Positions 25,301 through 32,216 of a DNA stretch of 64,000 nt are shown in pieces. The position numbers were made by a program, and so were the translations under genes. The notes below the pieces were generated by a model. That model was not told the origin of the DNA, did not search any database, and saw only the letters and a list, made by a program, of their open reading frames with translations. The first letter of the stretch is position 1, and every line of letters begins with the position of its first letter. The DNA is from Chryseobacterium sp. KACC 21268 (GTDB taxonomy: Bacteria > Bacteroidota > Bacteroidia > Flavobacteriales > Weeksellaceae): contig CP117875.1 of assembly GCA_028736075.1 (NCBI GenBank), positions 992,001 to 1,056,000 on the forward strand. Direction: 5' to 3'.

Positions 25301-26237
25301 GCTCCAGCGCAGGCTTTATCTCATTCTGATAAACTTTATAGGCTTCATCGTAGCTTTTTTGATAATTCCTTCTATATTGTTTTTGGACTCTTAAAAGATC
25401 TTTTTTCAAGTCCTCCAATTGCTGCTTTTGATATGTTGCCAAAGCTACATTCTGGCGTTTTTGCATTTCCACTACTGCCTGTGAAGACAGTGGCTGAGCA
25501 ACACGAGAAGCTTTATGAGCATAATCGTCCCCTGAAATATAATCTTCTCCTCCAACTTCGCTTTCGCCTACTGTAAAATATTTAGACGATGTGGTTTCCT
25601 CTCCGTCGTCAGTTGCAGAATCTATCAACAAATAAGCTGGGATTACGGCTTTTGCAGCTACAATCTCTTTTTGCTTTTCTATTCTCTTTATGTCATCAGT
25701 CTCATCAGTGAAGAAACTGTGATTCTCTGCATAATGAATTGTTTGCAGCATGTGCATCAAAAGCTCTTTGACATAGAAATCTTCCTGTACAAAAACTTGA
25801 TAGATCAAGCTATCCCATAATTTTTTTCTTTTGTCTAGGATAGTATCTTTTGCCGCAGCTATTTCATTCGATGAAATATCTCCATTTGCAATAAGATTTT
25901 CACTCGCAGTGTATAAATTTTCTAAATCAGCTTTTATTGATTGTTCGCTTCTGTAAAATTTACTAAGGTCTATACCGCCAGATTTGATTTTTTCTGTAAG
26001 GAAATCAATTTTTGACTTTAGAAGTTCCGGTTTCCAATCCTTCAAGAGCTTGTCGAATTCACCTTTATAATCCTCTTTTCTGAAGATAAATTTTAGGTTG
26101 CCATCTTTCTTCGCAAGCTGAGGATTTCTCATGCTTACAAATCTGAATAATGTCTGTGTAGCTGCATTTGCTACTGCTTTTGTGTTTGGATCTACCGGAT
26201 TAATTGCCTCCGGATTTGTGTTGTCTTGTGTTGTCAT
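22356..26237 (-). CDS. 1293-aa protein of unknown family, candidate toxin carrier/structural protein
   Basis: There is no signal peptide. Residues 1-250 are helical and charged; 255-345 form a probable coiled coil (QLEDLKKDLLRVQKQYRRNY); 445-580 look beta-rich; 585-617 is a Gly/Asp/Thr-rich linker (GDTGGTDTGGDNPDTGG). The C-terminal half starts KGFGIKRLGIADYLKVEQ and includes REYRSQSTRRLRRSE with a following Thr/Ser/Asp/Glu-rich stretch (672-692), a second helical stretch (740-780), and conserved-looking FEWDIMSYNYYPYYWGKRED (1101-1120) and ARVVVTVRPGFEDAVQFYM (1143-1161). I cannot name the family. Its position between fibre-like proteins and the toxin suggests a structural or delivery role. 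Confidence 0.7.
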   Translation of the reverse strand: MTTQDNTNPEAINPVDPNTKAVANAATQTLFRFVSMRNPQLAKKDGNLKFIFRKEDYKGEFDKLLKDWKPELLKSKIDFLTEKIKSGGIDLSKFYRSEQSIKADLENLYTASENLIANGDISSNEIAAAKDTILDKRKKLWDSLIYQVFVQEDFYVKELLMHMLQTIHYAENHSFFTDETDDIKRIEKQKEIVAAKAVIPAYLLIDSATDDGEETTSSKYFTVGESEVGGEDYISGDDYAHKASRVAQPLSSQAVVEMQKRQNVALATYQKQQLEDLKKDLLRVQKQYRRNYQKSYDEAYKVYQNEIKPALEQYEQRLLEAEAGLEETASKASKSLALKRVQKPKIHDFEFMFENEQDYLRKRLSNNALRSLAGLIGKTVERVREKIESQQSSANSQMDINTVEQEVVFPENYQSSDEILELVDEKLAESNEVIYQNTEVEKQQYASIGGVLIPINNTTVAKTEYKNFTAQTIFRSDAWSVMLTFEDKSVYIINAYENYVANNTVSDNSIVQYTNGIYQLFGGVNMLPINSFKNGFPLNVSFTLSDGKKYKGSVTLTRAGALTNNTNESGYLIGQSSISLVENPGDTNGGDTGGTDTGGDNPDTGGTNNPSTPVSTNNSFVPKGFGIKRLGIADYLKVEQTTHAYVEGEVANIENIMAREYRSQSTRRLRRSETIDTKSSDTERERSTDTTTSSRFEMQSEISKILQEDTDIGVNVNTGIRYGDTFSLNVAGSYANHRSKEDSMRQAVTQAQEVTARALDRVVTKVHQERVEKMIEEFEENNTHGFDNRKGDQHVVGVYRWVDKLMKNRVWNYGKRMMFEFAIPQPSKLHLLAAASIKGIIDKPVDPRTAKDFTLADFSKISDDTVRYWSGFYNVEMEDKPQDEIFIGKSFSYKSAPESKGNASETAAESTNLELPEGYKTIAASAITKNSGDWGDPNNSLFSTAKVLAGNTELNEIYTSIDAFVGSIPISYCQLGVLASSVNINIKCKLTQEAEKQWQQKTFNAIIKAYEDALADYNNKVAEENAKASNIKDGNPMFYRQIEQEVLKHNSIAYLVDDSVSKNNKVLGKTLYSGSTVAGFEVTRIGLDDYASLAKFMEQAFEWDIMSYNYYPYYWGKREDWDDMYQQENIDPLFRSFLRSGMARVVVTVRPGFEDAVQFYMSTGRLWNGGEVPVIGDPMYLSIVDEMKNVKGEAQGKPWITRLPTSLTILQAESIGLRVLSALPFTKEDPALFENPEEVITVSNFVKNAAMIESGTDKQVTKIGLDEDSLLLTTDDDQVVSELPLEELKKALE

Positions 26238-26409
26238 TTTTGTTTGTTGTTTTAAACGTTAATGGATTTTTTAATAATTTTTGGACATAATTTTGGCCGT
26301 TTCAATACTTTACACATTGAAAATCAAGCAATTGTTTTCTTTATAAAATTGTTTGTTATTTAACAGAAGATAACAATAGAAACGCCCTGAGTGTGGTAAT
26401 AATTTTGTT

Positions 26410-28086
26410 TTAAATTATCTTATTTGGCAGAATGCTGACGCCTTTTTGCTTTAAACTGTCAAATGCAGAATTAGAATTTTGGGTTCTTGTTTTTATATTA
26501 ATGCCATCAAGATATAATCTTTTGTTGCCGCTCCAGGTAATATCTGAATTTGCCATATCAATAAGAATCTGGTCCACCTGTCCGGAAGTTAAATTATGCC
26601 CTGAGCTTCTCAGGTAAAGTTCACTAACTGTCTTCCCGTTCCAATTGTGACTGGTATATGTATTTATGGAGGCATTTCCACTAAGACTAATATATGCAAG
26701 CTTAGTATCAGCTAAAGAACCAAAGTCTCCTATAATAGTATTTTTACCTGCAATACTTAGATAACTTAGTTTTTGGGATGTAATGCCATTTACATTTCCT
26801 GTAATACTATTTTGACCACCAATAGTAATTGCTTCAAGATTTTTGGAATCAGTCAACGTATTTATATTGCCACTTATAATAGTATCTCCAAGGATAGAAA
26901 AGTTTGAAATATTTGAAGGTAAATCAACAATGTTACCTCTAAATCTGTTTTTACCGCTAATAGATAGACTTGTATAAGTCATTGGGATATCCTTAATATC
27001 TCCATACAACTCATTATTACCGAAAATAATTGCTGTTCTAAAATGTGGCAGATATTTAATGTCTCCCGAAATAGAATTGATTCCAGATATTTCAATATTA
27101 GTTCCAGAAGATGATAATTCCACTGTATCGATACTTCCACCAATCGTGTTTTTTCCATTAATAAGAAGGCTTGCCAAATTAGGATTTTTTAATAAGCCTA
27201 TATTTCCTGTAATAGTATTTTCGCCACCTATCAAAAGGCTGGTAATATGGCCAGAAATATCCTGCACATTGCCATAAATTTTGTTTTTTCCACCAATGCT
27301 CCAACTTTTATTCAGAGATTTTGATATTGCGAGCTCTCCAATATTGCCTGTGATTTCATTTTTCCCACTGGCTGCAAAGTAGGTAAGATTAGGAAGACTT
27401 ACGTTTCCGATGTCTCCTGCAATTGTATTAGATCCGTTCACCCTAAAGTAGGTAAGAGACTGAGGAAGATTTTCTATCTTTCCATACAATGTATTGGGAT
27501 TTGTATTTAAATTTATGCTTTTAAATTCCTTATTTAGATTCGCTATGTCTCCAGTGATTACACACGGTGCGCCTGGAACATAACTAGAATTGATAAATGT
27601 CAACTGCGAATCTGCGGGTAAATTATCAATATCAAATACAGCATCGGTAAGAGATGGTGTACTTCTTCCTATTGAAATTGATTTTACAGATGCTGGTAAA
27701 CCTGCAGCGAAATCTCCATTGCATTTGCATTTTAATCCTGTGCTGTTCCATCCTATGCTTTCAACTTTTGGAAATTGTTGAAAAAATCCGGGTGTAATCA
27801 CATAATTGCTTTTTGCAGCTTCAGGCACGCCATTGTCATAAAGATGTACTTCTTTTATAAGCGTTAGGGCGCCATGCTTTGCCCATATCTTTACTTCGCC
27901 AGTAAATGGCGTACTGTAATTATGTCGGACACTTTCCCCAGCGTAAGTTTCCACAATGCCGTCTCCCCAATCTACACACCATGGGCCAGTACAAATAATT
28001 TGCAATGCACAAGTCGGACTCTCCACCATTGGCAATATTGCTTTCTGGCGATGGATTCCTAAGTAATTGATGGATGGACTATACAT
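26410..28086 (-). CDS. Beta-solenoid repeat protein with phage-type C-terminus
   Basis: The 558-aa protein has no signal peptide. Residues about 35-90 resemble a PKD-type beta domain (CVDWGDGIVETYAGESVRHNY). Residues about 180-480 hold roughly twelve imperfect repeats of 22-25 residues built on G-x-N-x-I-x-G-N-I (for example ISGKNRFRGNIVDL, IGGQNSITGNVNGI), as expected for a beta-solenoid. The end, TSGQVDQILIDMAN and LYLDGINIKTR then KQKGVSILPN, is like the C-termini of Bacteroidota phage tail proteins (recognised by pattern only). It overlaps the upstream fibre-like gene by 8 bp. It is probably a receptor-binding or surface component. Confidence 0.7.
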   Translation of the reverse strand: MYSPSINYLGIHRQKAILPMVESPTCALQIICTGPWCVDWGDGIVETYAGESVRHNYSTPFTGEVKIWAKHGALTLIKEVHLYDNGVPEAAKSNYVITPGFFQQFPKVESIGWNSTGLKCKCNGDFAAGLPASVKSISIGRSTPSLTDAVFDIDNLPADSQLTFINSSYVPGAPCVITGDIANLNKEFKSINLNTNPNTLYGKIENLPQSLTYFRVNGSNTIAGDIGNVSLPNLTYFAASGKNEITGNIGELAISKSLNKSWSIGGKNKIYGNVQDISGHITSLLIGGENTITGNIGLLKNPNLASLLINGKNTIGGSIDTVELSSSGTNIEISGINSISGDIKYLPHFRTAIIFGNNELYGDIKDIPMTYTSLSISGKNRFRGNIVDLPSNISNFSILGDTIISGNINTLTDSKNLEAITIGGQNSITGNVNGITSQKLSYLSIAGKNTIIGDFGSLADTKLAYISLSGNASINTYTSHNWNGKTVSELYLRSSGHNLTSGQVDQILIDMANSDITWSGNKRLYLDGINIKTRTQNSNSAFDSLKQKGVSILPNKII

Positions 28087-28501
28087 TGTAAATATAAATT
28101 AATACGCTATTTCCGTTTTTACAAATCATAGCTCTGCTACCGATCCTGCCATATAACACAGAAGTGCCATCCACTTCGGTTTTTATCATTCCAGGTCCTA
28201 CTGCAAATGTGATAGTACCATTTCCCAACTTTACATAGGTAGCAATAAAATTTTCTTCCGCATTGGAGTTAATCGTGTAAATGATGTTGTTTGCGCCATT
28301 ATTTACCAGTACATTTTTGCCATTCTGAGAATAGCCTTTGCCATCTTTTGTTGTATTGTCAATCCCCGATGGCGCATTAATCACAACTTGTGGCGACTCA
28401 TCCTTGTGCCAGTAAGAATCCATCCAGTCCGAAAAGTCAGTTTGACCTGGCGTGTCGTTGGTTTCAAATTTTTCTTTTAAATAACTAAGGTCTCGTTGCA
28501 T
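28079..28501 (-). CDS. Tail-fibre-like protein
   Basis: The 140-aa protein starts MQRDLSYLKEKFETNDTPGQ, then TDFSDWMDSYWHKDE. This opening, a helix followed by [PT]-x-Q-x-DF-x-D-[WL]-x-DS, is typical of short fibre or tail-tip proteins in Bacteroidota phages and phage-derived particles. The remaining 100 residues are beta-rich. It overlaps the next gene by 8 bp and follows a 50-aa gene by 21 bp, forming one operon. The assignment rests on pattern recognition and not on an alignment. Confidence 0.6.
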   Translation of the reverse strand: MQRDLSYLKEKFETNDTPGQTDFSDWMDSYWHKDESPQVVINAPSGIDNTTKDGKGYSQNGKNVLVNNGANNIIYTINSNAEENFIATYVKLGNGTITFAVGPGMIKTEVDGTSVLYGRIGSRAMICKNGNSVLIYIYNV

Positions 28502-28522
28502 TTTGTTAAAATTTTTAAAGTG

Positions 28523-28675
28523 TTAATAATTAATATTCTCGTTATAATCTTCCCGGAAGAAGTTTTCTATCTCGTCCAGATTATACTCGTAATCCAGATC
28601 TTCGTTTTCTATATCCTCCCACCGGATGCTGTAATCCTGAGAAGATTTTTCAGTGTTTTCTAATGTGTTTTCCAT
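28523..28675 (-). CDS. 50-aa acidic protein at the head of the operon
   Basis: ATG at 28675 to TAA at 28523. The product begins MENTLENTEKSSQDYSIRWE and continues with an acidic, aromatic-rich tail (DIENEDLDYEYNLDEIENFF). It is too short for routine gene callers. It is the first gene downstream of the tandem regulon promoters and 21 bp before the tail-fibre-like gene. It resembles the 66-aa protein before the toxin in size and acidity but not in clear sequence. No family is recognised. Confidence 0.55.
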   Translation of the reverse strand: MENTLENTEKSSQDYSIRWEDIENEDLDYEYNLDEIENFFREDYNENINY

Positions 28676-28918
28676 ATTTAGTATTTTGTACTTGGTTGTA
28701 TTTTTATCCGATTTTTACAAAAAATTTGTGATTTTCAAACATAATTCGGGCTGTTCAATATTTTTATTTTATTGAATAATAATTAGTTATATAAGAATCG
28801 GAAATTTCTTAAAAAGGTTTTATTTCGTTGAAGCTCAGTTCGTTTTGCAAAAACATCTGACCTCGGAAAGCAAATATTTGATAATATCTATCCATTTTTC
28901 TGTGTTTTTTTGATGTAG
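28676..28918 (-). other. Long leader of the fibre/solenoid operon
   Basis: About 240 nt of AT-rich DNA lies between the nearer regulon promoter and the 50-aa gene. It contains an inverted repeat TTCAATA...TATTGAA (about 28754-28777). No gene or named riboswitch is recognised. Confidence 0.4.
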
Positions 28919-28956
28919 CAAATCTAATTTCGGGAGACGCCAAAACTCGTCGTGTT
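28919..28956 (-). promoter_or_regulatory. Island regulon promoter/operator, copy b
   Basis: Minus strand: AACACGACGAGTTTTGGCG, 11 bp, TAGATTTG. It points towards the 50-aa/tail-fibre/solenoid operon and lies 98 bp downstream of copy c. Confidence 0.75.
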
Positions 28957-29016
28957 ATAAATTATTTCAATTTTATTTTTCATTATTTGTGTTTTCATTT
29001 CTCTTTTTCTATAAAC

Positions 29017-29054
29017 CAAAGATATCTTGCGAAAGCGACAGAACTAGTCGTGTT
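29017..29054 (-). promoter_or_regulatory. Island regulon promoter/operator, copy c
   Basis: Minus strand: AACACGACTAGTTCTGTCG, 11 bp, TATCTTTG. Its first bases overlap the stop codon of the patatin gene (TAA at 29055-29053). It contains the dyad CGAC-N7-GTCG. Confidence 0.75.
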
Positions 29055-30090
29055 AAATTTTATTCTTAATTAATTTATCAGCAATCTGATTCAGCAATTC
29101 ATCGTTCTCTTCCACGTAGCACAAACCGGCTTGTATAAGGGCTTCCAGGTTTTTCTTTTTTACATTATCCATTTCCGGAGAAGCGGTTTTGAGGGAAGGA
29201 TTGATTCTGTAATAATTCTTCTGATTTCGTTTCCCAAGAGTCATAAACATTTGGTCCAGCTGGTAATCCACCGTCTCGGCGTTGGCAGACAGCAGAATAT
29301 CTATAATTGGACTTACCCAAGCCAATTTCCCAACGTTTTTATATTTCCTAAGTGGATAGCTTTTCATTTCTGTTCCGGTTCCAATTGAGACAAGTATCAT
29401 ATCATTCACACTTGGGTAATTTGGTTTGAAGGGGTTTTGAAGGATCTTTGCAAAGGGCATTTTCCTTGCTTCAGCATATGCGCACAAAGCAGGATTATTC
29501 GCAAACATTCCACCATCTATGAGACTGAAAAACTGTTCGTATTTTGATTTGATTTGAACCGGTGCGAAGTAAGTTGGTGCCGCAGAAGTTGCCCTACAAA
29601 CATCCTTGACCAGAAAATTCTGCTGACTTTGTTGCGCATTGACTGTATTGAGCAATTTTGCCTTTCTGTTTTCAATATCATAGCTGGTGATGAGTGATGG
29701 TTTGATAAAATCTTTGAGTTCCAGATCGCCGAAAAAATCTTTGAGCTGTCTTTCCAGACTATCCTGAGAAATCTTTTCGCCAAATAATCCAAACGGATTC
29801 ACAAGACTTTCCCAAAGTGACACATTGAAAATATCTTCGCCTTTTTCGGTATAAAGTTCAAATGCTTTTTTGATAGAATATCTGGCTTTTTTGTTTTCGT
29901 CTGGAAATAGTAAAACAGAGGCGAGAATCCCTCCCGTACTGCTTCCCGCGATCATATCAAAGTAATCTCCGAGTTTTGCATCCGGATGATCCTTTTGTTG
30001 TAGAAGTTCTTCCAGATAGCGAAGTATGATGCAGGAAATAATCCCTCTGATTCCACCGCCATCCAAAGAAAGTATGGTTATCTTTTTCAT
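29053..30090 (-). CDS. Patatin-like phospholipase
   Basis: The 345-aa protein has the patatin layout: oxyanion-hole glycines in SLDGGGIRGIISCIIL (residues 8-23), catalytic Ser in MIAGSSTGGILASV (G-x-S-x-G) and the dyad Asp in SLIDGGMFANNPA. Such enzymes hydrolyse acyl chains of phospholipids. There is no signal peptide, so it acts in the cytosol or is a cargo delivered elsewhere. The promoter in front of it is the island element, linking it to the M15 peptidase and fibre genes. A membrane-active effector or a release factor are both possible. No nucleotide cyclase is nearby, so a CBASS-type role has no support. Confidence 0.9.
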   Translation of the reverse strand: MKKITILSLDGGGIRGIISCIILRYLEELLQQKDHPDAKLGDYFDMIAGSSTGGILASVLLFPDENKKARYSIKKAFELYTEKGEDIFNVSLWESLVNPFGLFGEKISQDSLERQLKDFFGDLELKDFIKPSLITSYDIENRKAKLLNTVNAQQSQQNFLVKDVCRATSAAPTYFAPVQIKSKYEQFFSLIDGGMFANNPALCAYAEARKMPFAKILQNPFKPNYPSVNDMILVSIGTGTEMKSYPLRKYKNVGKLAWVSPIIDILLSANAETVDYQLDQMFMTLGKRNQKNYYRINPSLKTASPEMDNVKKKNLEALIQAGLCYVEENDELLNQIADKLIKNKI

Positions 30091-30126
30091 TTTTCTTTTG
30101 CTTTAATATGTTGTGATTTGATATTA

Positions 30127-30164
30127 CAAAAGTAAATTTGGGTGGCGACAGAACTTGACGTATA
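30127..30164 (-). promoter_or_regulatory. Island regulon promoter/operator, copy d (before patatin gene)
   Basis: Minus strand: TATACGTCAAGTTCTGTCG, 11 bp, TACTTTTG. The ATG at 30090 is 36 bp downstream of the -7 box. Confidence 0.75.
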
Positions 30165-30487
30165 AAATTATATGTGATTAAATTTTAAAATAATTTGATT
30201 TACAGTTTAGATGTTCACAAAGTAGTTCGAATTAGAGCAAAAAATATTTTTATTTCATACACTAGTCAAATCAGTGATGGAATGAGCGGATTGAAAAATG
30301 TGAGATTGAAATAGTGATCAGAATATTGGCATAAAATAGTTTGAAAAAAACTTAGTATTATTCGAGAGTGATGAAAGTTTGTTATATAAAATCGTAAATA
30401 TTTTCATCTTTTGTATAAATAATGAGTTTAAAAAGTATCGTTTCGGAAAATTGTTGTAATTTAGTGGAAATCAAATATTTAATTATT
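30165..30487. other. Gap between patatin and bTHX genes
   Basis: AT-rich, no gene supported. It must hold the bTHX promoter; an open frame begins at 30422 upstream of the true bTHX start but has no family resemblance. Confidence 0.45.
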
Positions 30488-30673
30488 ATGGGAAGAGGAG
30501 ACCAAAAATCTACCAAAGGAAAAATCGCGCGAGGAAGTTATGGAAAATCCAGACTTAGAAAAGCCTCGAAACCTGTAGTAGTGGCGGAAAAGCCAGCAAA
30601 AGAAAAAGCAGAACCAAAGCCGAAAGCAACGAAAGCGAAGGCTGAAAAACCAAAGGAAACTGACGAAAAATAA
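30488..30673 (+). CDS. Ribosomal protein bTHX (30S protein Thx)
   Basis: The correct start is the ATG at 30488: MGRGDQKSTKGKIARGSYGK is the bTHX signature, whose core is MGRGDxKTxxGKIxRGSYGxxRP. The frame is open upstream to 30422, but that part is unlike the family. The 61-aa product has a C-terminal Lys/Ala/Pro/Glu-rich tail, longer than the Thermus protein (26 aa) and common in Bacteroidota. It binds 16S rRNA in the head of the small subunit. A hairpin terminator follows. Confidence 0.9.
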   Translation: MGRGDQKSTKGKIARGSYGKSRLRKASKPVVVAEKPAKEKAEPKPKATKAKAEKPKETDEK

Positions 30674-30707
30674 AAAATCGGGCTCGTAAATTTTACGGGC
30701 CCGATTT
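30674..30707. terminator. Terminator after bTHX
   Basis: AAATCGGG pairs with CCCGATTT, with GTAAA/TTTAC extending the stem; it also faces the end of the DUF937 gene. Confidence 0.8.
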
Positions 30708-30726
30708 GTATTTGTAGTGTAATCTT

Positions 30727-31377
30727 TTATTTTCCGAAAAGTCCGCCTAACAATCCACCAAGTCCGCCTTGCTGAGATTGTTTTTGTTGACCTCCACCTA
30801 GAACACTTCCAAGAATGTCGCCTAATCCTCCTCCGGAAGATTGTGTTGCACCACCGAGTACGCTTCCTAAAATGTCACTCAAAGGATTGTTGGATGCCTG
30901 CGCTTCCTGAGCCGATCCGCCAAGAATTCCGCCAAGCAAATCACCCAATCCACCGCCAGAAGTGACGTTGTTAGCTTGCTTTTGCTGACCGATGTAACCC
31001 ATAATCACGGGCGCCAACATTGCCAAGATTGGTCCAATCTTGTCCATAGAAATTCCTGTGTTTTGAGAAAGTTGGTTTTCCACGGTTGCCTTTTCGCCTC
31101 CGAAGATGTGACTTAGGATGGAGTCGCCTTCTTGCTCTCTGTCGAGTGCTTGTGCAGGATTGTTTAAGATGCTTCCGTCGTGGTGTTTGTCGAGGGTTGC
31201 ATTTAGTTTGTCTGCTTCGTCAGCGTTTTCTGATTTTTTCTTCAAATAGCTGATGACCAACGGCGCGGCAACTATCAAAAGTGCGATGATTTGATTTTTG
31301 CTGATTCCGAATTTGTTCTCAGCTTGTTCTGCAACCTGGTTGCCTGTACTTCCTGTAATAAGGTCTAATAAACCCAT
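30727..31377 (-). CDS. DUF937 domain protein
   Basis: The 216-aa protein begins with the DUF937 pattern: MGLLDLITGSTGNQVAEQAE, then NQIIALLIVAAPLVISYLKK and an LAPVIMGYIGQQ block. The C-terminal half is low-complexity, with repeats of GGLGDLLGGILGG and ILGSVLGG (residues about 140-216). DUF937 proteins are abundant in Bacteroidota and lack a defined function. No signal peptide is seen. The gene stands alone between two terminator-like sites. Confidence 0.88.
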   Translation of the reverse strand: MGLLDLITGSTGNQVAEQAENKFGISKNQIIALLIVAAPLVISYLKKKSENADEADKLNATLDKHHDGSILNNPAQALDREQEGDSILSHIFGGEKATVENQLSQNTGISMDKIGPILAMLAPVIMGYIGQQKQANNVTSGGGLGDLLGGILGGSAQEAQASNNPLSDILGSVLGGATQSSGGGLGDILGSVLGGGQQKQSQQGGLGGLLGGLFGK

Positions 31378-31442
31378 AATTTATGTTTTTAATGTTGAAA
31401 CCAAAGATAAAAATTATTACAGATATTTTAAATTAAATGAGA

Positions 31443-31952
31443 TTAATTTTTGAAAATCGGAACATTACTACAAGCTTCCCCAAACATCAAAGATTTCACC
31501 AGCGGTTTCAGTTGTTCCACCAATTCCACGTACGCATTGTTTGGAATCGATTCGTCGCTACAACCCTTTACCAGAACACGTTTGTCTCTCAGTTCGGAGA
31601 AATCGTAGGTTTGAATCGCATTGTGCATTAGCAAAACTTCCAAATCCTCACGGTTTCCAAAAACCACTTTTTTCGCAGGGTCTGTAACTTTGGACGTAAT
31701 TAGAAAATATGCCCACAACGGAATAATCACATCCTCAGAGCAATAGATGTAAACATAAGCATCTCTATAAACCTCTGCATCGATGTTCGCAATTTTTTCA
31801 CGGAAGTCTTTTTCCTTCAAAATCATCCCTTCCCAAAGGAAATCCTTGATGTCGATTCCCAATCTTTTCCCCTTCGGATACAGGTCGGTAATATCAAAAT
31901 TCACCAATCCGCTATTTGCAACCTTATTCTTAATTTCAAATTCTTCTGACAT
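31443..31952 (-). CDS. DUF2480 family protein
   Basis: The 169-aa cytosolic protein matches the Bacteroidota-specific DUF2480 family in length and in segments NSGLVNFDITDLYPKGKRLG, IDIKDFLWEGMILKEKDFRE and FGEACSNVPIFKN at the C-terminus. Its function is unknown. It is often found near iron-sulfur cluster genes in this phylum (knowledge of the family; no such neighbour is seen here). Confidence 0.85.
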   Translation of the reverse strand: MSEEFEIKNKVANSGLVNFDITDLYPKGKRLGIDIKDFLWEGMILKEKDFREKIANIDAEVYRDAYVYIYCSEDVIIPLWAYFLITSKVTDPAKKVVFGNREDLEVLLMHNAIQTYDFSELRDKRVLVKGCSDESIPNNAYVELVEQLKPLVKSLMFGEACSNVPIFKN

Positions 31953-31977
31953 TTTTCAAATTTTAATAATTTTTAGG

Positions 31978-32064
31978 AGCTTAATCCCGCTATCCGCTAT
32001 ATCTTTTTTTGCCGAAGCTTTTCCCCAAGCAAAAAAAGGATGTCGCTACTATCGGGGCTATGGG
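31978..32064. repeat. Dispersed intergenic repeat, copy 3 (short form)
   Basis: CCCGCTATCCGCTATATC, a stem of CTTTTTTTGC with GCAAAAAAAG, then GGATGTCGCTACTATCGGGGC. It has the core blocks of copies 1 and 2 but lacks the outer CCTCGCCAAC part. Confidence 0.6.
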
Positions 32065-32216
32065 TTTTGTTTTCCAATCAAATTTTGTCAACAATTCCAC
32101 TTTCCCAATTCTAATAAACCAAAATGATTTATTTTTGTTCAAAGTTAAGAATTTCACAGAAAAAACTTAATTTTAAAAATCTATCATCCAATCTCTATTA
32201 ATCTAAAATCTAACCC

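Noticed and set aside
14880-28675. A complete prophage or contractile injection system
   Set aside because: No capsid, portal, terminase, integrase, sheath, tube, baseplate or AAA+ gene was seen. Only an endolysin-like peptidase and fibre-like proteins are present.
29053-30090. Patatin as the effector of a CBASS antiphage system
   Set aside because: No CD-NTase/cyclase, Cap2, Cap3 or similar gene is next to it. The promoter links it to the toxin island instead.
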